Origin: Porphyromonadaceae bacterium UBA7048
GTDB lineage: Bacteria > Bacteroidota > Bacteroidia > Bacteroidales > Muribaculaceae
Direction: 5' to 3'
Assembly (NCBI GenBank): GCA_002493945.1
Contig: DLAL01000030.1
Location: 1 to 5,157, forward strand
DNA: 5,157 nucleotides
A program made the position numbers and the translations under genes. Shown here in pieces: positions 1 through 5,157 of the stretch. The notes under the pieces are model-generated. The model made no database searches and had not been told where the DNA came from. It worked only from the letters and a program-made list of their open reading frames with translations. Numbering within the stretch: the first letter of the stretch is position 1; each line of letters opens with the position of its first letter.

Positions 1-77
1 AACTGTCAAAGATGGGAAGTTACGATTTTTTGTTGTCAATAACAAATTTTTATCAATCGTTAACCACCAAAACAGAA

Positions 78-110
78 ACCGGGGAGATACGTATGCTGTA
101 TCTCCCCGGT
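78..110 (-). terminator. Rho-independent terminator of the serC-serA operon
   Basis: A perfect 13-bp inverted repeat (78-90 with 98-110) encloses a 7-nt loop. Read leftward, the stem begins ACCGGGGAGATAC and is followed directly by a T-rich run (TTTCTGTTTT), as expected for an intrinsic terminator. It lies 28 bp past the serA stop codon and faces the right way to end the serine operon. The plus-strand side is followed by five A and one T, so it would be much weaker in that direction. The serA mRNA therefore ends here, with no third co-transcribed gene. Bases 1-77 beyond it are AT-rich with only weak 6-bp inverted repeats, and I see no gene in them. Confidence 0.85.
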
Positions 111-138
111 AAAAATCATGAATTGTCTGCGGCCTGTG

Positions 139-1056
139 TCAGTTCACGCGGAAGCGGTCGGTGCCGTCGCGGAAGAATGCCACAATCTGGTCAGCTGCCG
201 CAAGACCTGCGTTGAGGTTGGCTTCGGCTGTTTGGGCGCCGCTCTTCTTGGGCGTGAAGAACACGCGGTCGGCGAAGCGCTCGGTGAGCTCGGCGGCGTT
301 TCCGGGCTTCACGTCGGCGAAGTACTTCAGGTCGGGACGATCGGCGAGAATCTCGGCGAGTTCTGCCTCGTTGATGACTTCCTTGCGTGCCGTGTTGATG
401 AGGATGGCACCCTTGGGCATGCGGCCTATCAGGTCGCGGCCTATCGAGCCGACGGTCTCGGACGTGGCCGGGATGTGGATGGATACGATGTCGTTGCCGG
501 CGTAGAGCGCTTCAAGCGATTCGGCGGTGTTCACGCCCATGTCGGCCATGGCCTGTGCCGGGCAGTAGGGATCGATGGCGCTGACAGCCATGCCGAAACC
601 CTTGGCGAGAGCTGCCACGTGGCGGCTTACCTGACCGAAGGCCTGCAGACCGATGCGCTTACCCGAGATTTCAAAACCCGTGGCGCCGCTGTACTTGTTG
701 CGTGCTGCCATGATGGCCATGCCTATGACGAGCTCTGCCACGGCGTTGGCGTTCTGTCCGGGCGTATTCTCTACGACAGCTCCGGCAGCAGTGGCTGCCT
801 TCAGGTCGATATTGTCATATCCCGCGCCTGCGCGGACCACAATCTTCAGCTCGGGAGCGGCGTCGAATAGCGCCTTGTCGACGATGTCGCTGCGCACGAT
901 GAGCGCATTGGCGTCGGCTGCGGCTGCGCGGAGTTCTTCGGGCGATGTGTACTTCTCAAGAAGTGCGAACGTGTGTCCGGCAGCTTCGATGCGGCTGCGG
1001 ATGCCGTCCACGGCCTTTGCCGAGAACGGTTTTTCGGTGGCTACGAGTACTTTCAT
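139..1056 (-). CDS. serA: D-3-phosphoglycerate dehydrogenase, short ACT-less form
   Basis: This cytosolic enzyme oxidises 3-phosphoglycerate to 3-phosphohydroxypyruvate with NAD, the entry step of serine synthesis. The 305-residue product has the D-2-hydroxyacid dehydrogenase layout: a substrate-binding half (about 1-100 plus the C-terminal helix) around a Rossmann NAD domain (about 101-284). Visible signatures are RAGAGYDNID (75-84), VENTPGQN (95-102), HIPAT (194-198), MPKG (213-216) and NTARKEVI (221-228), where R224 is the expected catalytic arginine. D162 at the end of the second strand of the Rossmann fold fits NAD rather than NADP. Two oddities: the glycine-rich loop reads GLQAFGQVS (136-144), and the block that normally carries the catalytic histidine reads TPKKSGAQT (268-276). 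There is no C-terminal ACT domain, so serine feedback of the long SerA type is not expected. ATG at 1056 starts 17 bp after the serC stop, so the two are co-transcribed. The identification is firm. Detailed kinetics and regulation are inference. Confidence 0.93.
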   Translation of the reverse strand: MKVLVATEKPFSAKAVDGIRSRIEAAGHTFALLEKYTSPEELRAAAADANALIVRSDIVDKALFDAAPELKIVVRAGAGYDNIDLKAATAAGAVVENTPGQNANAVAELVIGMAIMAARNKYSGATGFEISGKRIGLQAFGQVSRHVAALAKGFGMAVSAIDPYCPAQAMADMGVNTAESLEALYAGNDIVSIHIPATSETVGSIGRDLIGRMPKGAILINTARKEVINEAELAEILADRPDLKYFADVKPGNAAELTERFADRVFFTPKKSGAQTAEANLNAGLAAADQIVAFFRDGTDRFRVN

Positions 1057-1073
1057 AACGCTGTCGGTGTCTG

Positions 1074-2144
1074 TCAGTGAGTGGCCTCGAAGTCACGCAT
1101 GGCCTCTACGAGGACCTTCACGCTTTCGAGGGGAAGTGCGTTGTAAAGCGATGCGCGGAAACCGCCCACCGAGCGGTGGCCCTTGATGCCGACGATGCCG
1201 CGGGCTGCGCAGAACTGCACGAACTCGGGTTCGAGCTCCTTGTATTCGGGAGTCATCACGAAGCATACGTTCATAATCGAGCGGTCAGCCGGGTCGGTGA
1301 CAGTGCCGGTGAACATCTTCGAGTCGTCGATGGCGCCGTAGAGCACGGCAGCCTTCTCGAGGTCGCGGCGTTCGAGTTCCTTGATGCCGCCCAGCTGCTT
1401 GTAGTAGCGTAGGGTCTGGAGAGCCGAGAAGATAGGCAGCACGGGAGGCGTGTTGAACATCGAGCCCTTCTTGATGTGCGTGCGGTAGTCGAGCATGGTG
1501 GGGATGGGACGGTCTACGTGGCCGAGCGCATCCTCGCGTACTATGACGAGCGTCACGCCTGCGGGGGCGAGATTCTTCTGGGCGCCGGCATAGATGGCGT
1601 CGTAGTTCGTGAAGTCGATGGGACGGGAGAAGATATCTGAGCTCATGTCAGCCACGAGGCGGCAGCCCGTCTGTGGGTCGGTGCGGAGCTCGGTGCCGTA
1701 TATGGTGTTGTTCGAGGTGAAGTGGAAGTAGTCGACTCCTGCGGGCACTTCGAATCCTTTGGGGATGAACGTGTAGCCTGCCTCCTTCGAGGATGCCACC
1801 ACGTCGACCTCGCCGAAGAGACGCGCTTCCTTGATGGCGTTCGAAGCCCATGTGCCGGTGTCGAGATAGGCGGCACGCTTGGCCAGAAGGTTGTAGGGAA
1901 TCATGCAGAACTGCATTGACGCACCTCCGCCGAGCCAGAGCACCTGAAAGCCTTCGGGGATGTCGAGGATTTCCTTCACCAGAGCGGTAGCCTCATCGAT
2001 CACGGCCTGGAATTCCTTGCTGCGGTGCGACACTTCCAGCACCGAGAGACCGGTGTCGGCAAAGTTGAGGATGGCGTCAGCTGTGTTCTGAATGGTGTAT
2101 TCACTCAGAATCGACGGACCTGCATAGAAGTTGTGTTTCTTCAT
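1074..2144 (-). CDS. serC: Phosphoserine aminotransferase
   Basis: This PLP enzyme transfers the amino group of glutamate to 3-phosphohydroxypyruvate, giving O-phosphoserine. In many bacteria the same enzyme acts on the 4-carbon analogue in pyridoxal phosphate synthesis (family knowledge). The 356-residue length is typical of the family. The N-terminus NFYAGPSILS (5-14) is the usual SerC opening. SHRSKEF (39-45) carries a substrate-phosphate arginine, GGGASMQF (72-79) is the cofactor-phosphate loop, TSNNTIYGT (143-151) and ADMSSD (165-170) follow, and GAQKNLAPAG (187-196) contains the Schiff-base lysine K190. The C-terminal GHRSVGGFRASLYNA (322-336) is the conserved substrate-binding segment. 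The start ATG gives exactly this family N-terminus. The gene is first in a leftward operon with serA and is divergent from the phosphosugar mutase. No Shine-Dalgarno sequence is visible upstream, which is normal for Bacteroidales. Confidence 0.95.
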   Translation of the reverse strand: MKKHNFYAGPSILSEYTIQNTADAILNFADTGLSVLEVSHRSKEFQAVIDEATALVKEILDIPEGFQVLWLGGGASMQFCMIPYNLLAKRAAYLDTGTWASNAIKEARLFGEVDVVASSKEAGYTFIPKGFEVPAGVDYFHFTSNNTIYGTELRTDPQTGCRLVADMSSDIFSRPIDFTNYDAIYAGAQKNLAPAGVTLVIVREDALGHVDRPIPTMLDYRTHIKKGSMFNTPPVLPIFSALQTLRYYKQLGGIKELERRDLEKAAVLYGAIDDSKMFTGTVTDPADRSIMNVCFVMTPEYKELEPEFVQFCAARGIVGIKGHRSVGGFRASLYNALPLESVKVLVEAMRDFEATH

Positions 2145-2198
2145 CAGTAGTAAGTTTTAGTTAATGGTACACAAGGCGACGTTTGCCTGTATGCTTCG

Positions 2199-2229
2199 CA
2201 AAATTAATGAACAATTCCCAAACCTCCAA
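2199..2229 (-). promoter_or_regulatory. Promoter of the serC-serA operon (Bacteroidales type)
   Basis: On the minus strand TAATTTTG (2206 down to 2199) matches the Bacteroidales -7 consensus TAnnTTTG. A TTG at 2229-2227 lies 20 bp upstream as the -33 element. The expected transcription start is near 2192, leaving a leader of about 48 nt before the serC ATG. The beginning of that leader can form a small hairpin (2171-2177 with 2185-2190, one bulged base); whether it matters is unknown. The sequence immediately before the ATG is A/T-rich with no Shine-Dalgarno match. Confidence 0.7.
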
Positions 2230-2310
2230 CTTTTATTCGCTCAAAAAAACGTTGAAAAAACTTCAGTGAAGGTTAATTCAGGCATACATGCGAACTTGCG
2301 CACAAAAAAA

Positions 2311-2342
2311 TTTGTATATCTTGAAGCAAACCGTTAACTTTG
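2311..2342 (+). promoter_or_regulatory. Promoter of the phosphosugar mutase gene (Bacteroidales type)
   Basis: TTTG at 2311-2314, a 20-bp spacer and TAACTTTG at 2335-2342 form a full match to the Bacteroidales sigma-factor consensus. Transcription should begin near 2349, which gives a 40-45 nt A-rich leader to the ATG at 2392. The predicted start lies downstream of the in-frame TTG at 2344, so that TTG cannot be the initiation codon of this transcript. The intergenic region 2145-2391 thus holds two divergent promoters whose -33 elements are about 80 bp apart. That leaves room for a shared regulator, but I see no clear operator. Confidence 0.8.
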
Positions 2343-2391
2343 CTTGTCCGAAACTGACAGGAAACATATAAAAAATTTCAACATAACCGAA

Positions 2392-4143
2392 ATGGATACA
2401 AACACAGAACTCATCAAGCAAGTCACCGAGCGAGCCCAGGAATGGCTCTCGGATGCCTATGACGCAGAAACCCGCGCAGAGGTACGCCACATGCTCGAAG
2501 CCGAAGACAAGACCGAACTCATCGAGTCGTTCTATCGCGACCTCGAATTCGGCACTGGCGGTCTCCGCGGCATCATGGGTGCAGGCTCGAACCGCATGAA
2601 TATATACACTGTCGGCGCCGCCACACAGGGCCTCGCCAACTATCTCAAGGACGCCTTCAAGGATCGCAAGGAAATCAGCGTAGTCGTAGGCCACGACGTG
2701 CGCAACAACTCGCGCAAATTCGCCGAAATCGTTGCAAACGTATTCTCCGCCAACGGCATCAAGGTATATCTCTTCGACAACTTCCGCCCCACCCCCGAGC
2801 TGTCTTTCGCCATCCGCGAGCTCGGCTGCCAGAGCGGCGTGAACATCACCGCCTCGCACAATCCCAAGGAGTACAATGGCTACAAGGCATACTGGGACGA
2901 CGGTGCTCAGATTATCGCTCCGCACGACATCAACATTATTAATAATGTTAACCGCATCAAGAGCGTGCGCGACATCAAGTTCGAAGGCAATCCCGAACTC
3001 ATTCAGATTATCGGCAAGGAAATCGACGAGAAGTTCCTCGCAGCCATTGAAGGCCTCTCGCTCGACCCCGAAGTCATCAAGCGTCACGCCGACCTCAAGA
3101 TTGTCTACACCCCTATCCACGGTACCGGTGTGGAAATCGTTCCCGAGTCGCTGCGCCGCTACGGATTCAAGAACATCATCCACGTGCCCGAGCAGGACAT
3201 CCCCGACGGCAACTTCTCCACAGTCGACTCCCCCAACCCCGAGAACGCTTCGGCCATGGCCATGGCTATCGCCAAAGCACGCGAAGTTGAGGCAGACCTC
3301 GTCGTGGCTTCCGACCCCGACGCCGACCGTATCGGCTGCGTCATCCGCGACAACAACGGTGAGTACCAGCTCATCAACGGCAACCAGATAGTGATGATTC
3401 TTCTGAACTACATCATGCTCCGCAACCGCGAGCTCGGCCGCCTCAAAGGCAACGAATACGTAGTGAAGACCATCGTAACCACCGAGACCATCAAGGCCAT
3501 TGCTGACAACAACGACATCAGGATGTACGACTGCTACACCGGCTTCAAGTGGATTGCATCCGTAATCCGCGAGAACGAAGGCAAGGCACGCTACCTCGGC
3601 GGCGGCGAAGAGTCCTACGGCTTCCTGGCCGAAGACTTCTGCCGCGACAAGGACTCCGTGTCGGCAATCTCGCTCATGGCCGAAATCTGCGCATGGGCCA
3701 AGGACCGCGGCATGGACTTCAACCAGATGCTTCAGGAAATCTACCTGAAGAACGGCTACAGCCACGAAGAAGGCGTCTCCGTAGTGCGTCCCGGCAAGAC
3801 CGGTGCCGAAGAAATTGTGGCCATGATGAAGGGATTCCGCGCCAATCCTCCCAAGGAACTCGGCGGCAGCCCCGTCATCACCGTCAAGGACTACTCCACC
3901 CTCGAATGCCGCGACACCGCCACAGGCGACGTAACCCTGATGGACTTCCCCACCACATCGAACGTCCTCCAGTTCTTCACCGCCGACGGCACCAAGATAT
4001 CCGTCCGTCCTTCGGGAACCGAGCCGAAAATCAAGTTCTACATCGAAGTTCACGACAAGATGGCCGACATGGCTGACTACGACCGCTGCAACCGCGACGC
4101 AGCCGCCAAGATTGCCGCTATCAAGAAAGAACTCGGCATCTGA
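2392..4143 (+). CDS. Alpha-D-phosphohexomutase (phosphoglucomutase/phosphomannomutase, PgcA/PGM2-type)
   Basis: This cytosolic enzyme interconverts hexose 1-phosphate and hexose 6-phosphate (glucose and/or mannose). It links glycolysis to nucleotide-sugar supply for glycans and storage polymers. From ATG 2392 the protein is 583 residues, matching the long PgcA/PGM2 group of about 580. The four family loops are all present: TASHNP at 153-158 with the phospho-accepting S155; DPDADR at 308-313, whose D308, D310 and D312 bind magnesium; GEESYG at 405-410 for sugar recognition; and RPSGTEP at 539-545 for phosphate binding. GTGGLRG (54-60) near the N-terminus is the usual arginine-containing loop. 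An upstream in-frame TTG (2344) would add 16 residues but overlaps the promoter, so ATG 2392 is preferred. The gene is monocistronic, between its own promoter and a terminator at 4169-4207. Glucose versus mannose preference cannot be read from the sequence. Confidence 0.95.
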   Translation: MDTNTELIKQVTERAQEWLSDAYDAETRAEVRHMLEAEDKTELIESFYRDLEFGTGGLRGIMGAGSNRMNIYTVGAATQGLANYLKDAFKDRKEISVVVGHDVRNNSRKFAEIVANVFSANGIKVYLFDNFRPTPELSFAIRELGCQSGVNITASHNPKEYNGYKAYWDDGAQIIAPHDINIINNVNRIKSVRDIKFEGNPELIQIIGKEIDEKFLAAIEGLSLDPEVIKRHADLKIVYTPIHGTGVEIVPESLRRYGFKNIIHVPEQDIPDGNFSTVDSPNPENASAMAMAIAKAREVEADLVVASDPDADRIGCVIRDNNGEYQLINGNQIVMILLNYIMLRNRELGRLKGNEYVVKTIVTTETIKAIADNNDIRMYDCYTGFKWIASVIRENEGKARYLGGGEESYGFLAEDFCRDKDSVSAISLMAEICAWAKDRGMDFNQMLQEIYLKNGYSHEEGVSVVRPGKTGAEEIVAMMKGFRANPPKELGGSPVITVKDYSTLECRDTATGDVTLMDFPTTSNVLQFFTADGTKISVRPSGTEPKIKFYIEVHDKMADMADYDRCNRDAAAKIAAIKKELGI

Positions 4144-4168
4144 GCATCTCGCTGACAACCACTTTTCA

Positions 4169-4207
4169 ACGCCCTCGGACATCTCTGTCTATGATGTCCG
4201 AGGGCGT
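4169..4207 (+). terminator. Terminator hairpin after the phosphosugar mutase gene
   Basis: A perfect 14-bp GC-rich inverted repeat (4169-4182 with 4194-4207) around an 11-nt loop starts 25 bp after the stop codon of the mutase gene. The downstream side (CGCTTGTTCATTC) is only moderately T-rich, so this is not a textbook intrinsic terminator. Stem strength and position still make transcript termination or 3'-end protection the likely role. It also marks the end of the high-GC block: downstream sequence is distinctly AT-rich. Confidence 0.75.
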
Positions 4208-4274
4208 CGCTTGTTCATTCCATGCAATACGTCGCTGCGGTATAATCAGACATCTAAATTTTCAGGTCAAGAAA

Positions 4275-4305
4275 TGTTTTATTAATGGAAAAATCACTAC
4301 CTTTG
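4275..4305 (+). promoter_or_regulatory. Probable promoter of the structured leader / membrane-protein transcript
   Basis: TACCTTTG at 4298-4305 is a perfect Bacteroidales -7 element in a typical AT-rich context (AATCACTACCTTTGCAATC). The -33 region is poor: only TGTT at 4275-4278 falls at the expected distance. Transcription would start near 4311-4313, giving a leader of about 300 nt before ATG 4616. No equally good promoter is visible between here and the gene, so the repeats at 4365-4588 are probably part of the RNA. TATCCTTG at 4552-4559 is a one-mismatch -7 match but lacks a suitably spaced -33 box. Confidence 0.5.
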
Positions 4306-4364
4306 CAATCGTAAAACCAATAAAATGAATAGCCAATGAAATAAAAAACTAATTTGACATATTT

Positions 4365-4380
4365 AGAAGTATTTACTTCT
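4365..4380. repeat. Perfect 16-bp palindrome in the leader
   Basis: AGAAGTA (4365-4371), TT, TACTTCT (4374-4380): seven perfectly complementary pairs around two bases. In RNA this could be a small hairpin with an AT-only tip. In DNA it has the size and symmetry of an operator for a dimeric regulator. It lies about 55 bp after the predicted transcription start and 19 bp before the long rod hairpin. Function unknown. Confidence 0.5.
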
Positions 4381-4398
4381 TACTTGTGTATTTGGAAA

Positions 4399-4564
4399 AT
4401 CGCCAATTAGAAAAATGCCACAGCAGTAAGTAAGTGAATGCTTGCACCATAGGTGTAGGCTTCTCTTATTGTGTGGCATAGGTGTTTGGCGATACCTCCA
4501 AATTACAATGGAGATTTTAGCCTGCACCTCTTTTTTGTCTCCATATAATACTATCCTTGGAGAC
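4399..4564 (+). ncRNA. Candidate structured RNA: long rod hairpin with competing terminator-like fold
   Basis: One fold is a 95-nt rod. Its stems are ATCGCCAA/TTGGCGAT (4399-4406 with 4486-4493), ATGCCACA/TGTGGCAT (4415-4422 with 4472-4479), a 7-bp stem (4424-4430 with 4465-4471, one G-U) and a 9-bp tip (4440-4448 with 4452-4460, two G-U, ATA loop). A second fold pairs AGGTGTAGGCT (4451-4461) with AGCCTGCACCT (4519-4529), 11 bp with one G-U, followed by C and six T (4531-4536) like an intrinsic terminator. The two exclude each other because both use 4452-4460. Segments at 4496-4501, 4508-4515, 4537-4543 and 4557-4564 can pair in two alternative ways. I recognise no named riboswitch or RNA family. 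It could be an attenuating leader of the following gene or a separate small RNA. Strand is inferred from the T tract and neighbouring promoter. Confidence 0.5.
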
Positions 4565-4567
4565 TAA

Positions 4568-4588
4568 GATTAATTCTGAGAATTAGTC
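4568..4588. repeat. 21-bp dyad just upstream of the membrane-protein start codon
   Basis: GATTAATTCT (4568-4577) and AGAATTAGTC (4579-4588) are inverted around a single G, with one T/G position out of ten. The 3' arm also allows a perfect 6-bp alternative, GACTAA (4562-4567) with TTAGTC (4583-4588). The centre is 38 bp before ATG 4616. As DNA it resembles a repressor operator. As RNA it would form a short AT-rich hairpin immediately ahead of the initiation region. I cannot decide between these roles. Confidence 0.45.
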
Positions 4589-4615
4589 AGTAAATATAGC
4601 AAAACGAAATGTAAA

Positions 4616-5157
4616 ATGGGTGATGTCATAATAACACCAAATTGGTCAAAGGGACCAATTGCAAGTCTAATCTTTTCATCAACATTACTACTCTTAACGT
4701 CCATATTACCCGAGGGTAATAATAAAATTTCTGGAACGATTATAGGAGGAATATACTTTTCTATCGTTTTTGCCAATTTGGCAAGAAATAATGAACGAGA
4801 AGCTCCCGCGAAACGGGTATATACTATATTTCGCTATCTTGTAGCTGTTCTGTTAATTATAATAATTGGAACTCAGCTATATTTGCTTTTCGCCAAAACG
4901 TCAACTATCTATCTGTCGACCTATACTTTAATAGTATATAGTGCTTTGTCGGCTTATTTAATTGCCTTCAAACCATCAAACACAACCATAGGCTATAAGC
5001 TATTAAAGATTATCGGGTATATATTTATTTTTGTAGCGATAACTGCTCTTCAAAAGGTGTGCATAGAAACGCCCCTCTATTATTATCCATATGCCGAGCA
5101 AGAAATCAACTGGAGTATGTTCATATTCCTTTGCATAATTAGGGATATTCGGTTAAT
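4616..5157 (+). CDS. Unrecognised multi-spanning membrane protein, N-terminal part (runs off the window)
   Basis: An uninterrupted reading frame starts at ATG 4616 and continues for 180 codons to the window edge without a stop. The preceding in-frame stop is TGA at 4577-4579, and ATG 4616 is the only ATG in between. The translation (MGDVIITPNW...) has hydrophobic stretches at about residues 15-31, 39-54, 70-92, 97-118 and 129-146, with another beginning near 166. It is therefore an inner-membrane protein with five or more spans. A basic/acidic loop (RNNEREAPAKR, 57-67) separates spans two and three. There is no cleavable signal peptide and no catalytic motif in the part seen. GC is about 35 % (189 of 542 bases by hand count), far below the neighbouring metabolic genes, which suggests acquired or fast-evolving DNA. 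I do not recognise the family. A cytoplasmic domain could follow beyond the window. Confidence 0.72.
   Translation, partial: MGDVIITPNWSKGPIASLIFSSTLLLLTSILPEGNNKISGTIIGGIYFSIVFANLARNNEREAPAKRVYTIFRYLVAVLLIIIIGTQLYLLFAKTSTIYLSTYTLIVYSALSAYLIAFKPSNTTIGYKLLKIIGYIFIFVAITALQKVCIETPLYYYPYAEQEINWSMFIFLCIIRDIRL

Noticed and set aside
22..60. Inverted repeats ACGATT/AATCGT (22-27 with 55-60) and TTTGTT/AACAAA (29-34 with 41-46)
   Set aside because: Six-bp arms with different centres in AT-rich DNA; not enough to call an operator or terminator.
118..870. 250-codon plus-strand frame opposite serA, and further frames at 161-505, 653-1186 and 1077-1412
   Set aside because: All are shadows of serA and serC, whose motifs, lengths and spacing are clearly real.
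2876..3391. Plus-strand +2/+3 frames inside the mutase gene (also 3549-4076)
   Set aside because: Ser/Thr/Pro- or Arg-rich translations typical of out-of-frame reading; no start context.
2278..4182. 634-codon open frame on the minus strand across the whole phosphosugar mutase gene
   Set aside because: It mirrors the plus-strand codons of a gene with all catalytic motifs intact. The composition (long V/G/A/D-rich runs, no recognisable domain) is what antisense of high-GC, biased codons produces. It has no fitting promoter or plausible family.
4241..4246. TATAAT resembling an E. coli -10 box
   Set aside because: No -35 hexamer at a usable distance, and Bacteroidales use TAnnTTTG instead. TACCTTTG at 4298-4305 is the better promoter.
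4317..4348. Imperfect 16-nt tandem repeat beginning CCAAT (12 of 16 positions equal)
   Set aside because: Low-complexity A-rich sequence; the similarity is easily due to composition. Tiny frames here (ATG AAT AGC CAA TGA) are too short to support.
4570..4776. 68-codon minus-strand frame overlapping the membrane-protein start
   Set aside because: It opposes the longer open-ended plus frame with clear membrane spans. Its end lies inside the upstream dyad region and it has no promoter of Bacteroidales type that I can see.

Overview
The window looks like a chromosomal segment of a Bacteroidales bacterium. Three things suggest this: promoters of the TTTG / N19-20 / TAnnTTTG type, A-rich leaders without Shine-Dalgarno sequences, and gene products that resemble Bacteroidales proteins. 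Coding GC is high for that order (about 53-65 % in lines I counted in the phosphosugar mutase gene). That would fit a Muribaculaceae- or Alistipes-like genome, but the family assignment is a guess.

Left part (1-2144): bases 1-77 hold nothing I can name. A strong leftward terminator (78-110) closes a two-gene minus-strand operon, serC (1074-2144) then serA (139-1056), separated by 17 bp. The two enzymes carry out the first two steps of phosphorylated serine synthesis: SerA makes 3-phosphohydroxypyruvate from 3-phosphoglycerate, and SerC transaminates it to phosphoserine. SerC also serves pyridoxal phosphate synthesis in many bacteria. SerA is the short form without an ACT domain and has an atypical active-site region.

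Middle (2145-4207): a divergent promoter region drives serC leftward and a 583-residue alpha-D-phosphohexomutase (2392-4143) rightward. The mutase is a PgcA/PGM2-type phosphoglucomutase or phosphomannomutase with all four signature loops intact. It ends in a 14-bp hairpin terminator.

Right part (4208-5157): composition falls to about 35 % GC in the coding part. A 5' truncated piece of a gene runs off the window. It starts at ATG 4616, stays open for at least 180 codons, and encodes an unrecognised protein with five or six predicted membrane spans. Ahead of it lie about 300 nt that look transcribed (perfect -7 element at 4298-4305) and are full of inverted repeats. These include a 95-nt rod-shaped hairpin (4399-4493), a competing 11-bp stem followed by six T (4451-4461 with 4519-4529), and a set of four mutually exclusive short pairing segments up to 4564. 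A 21-bp dyad (4568-4588) sits just before the start codon. This arrangement is the best candidate in the window for something undescribed: either a bistable attenuator-type leader for the membrane protein or a stand-alone structured RNA paired with it. All structures were found by eye. None has been tested by folding energy or covariation.
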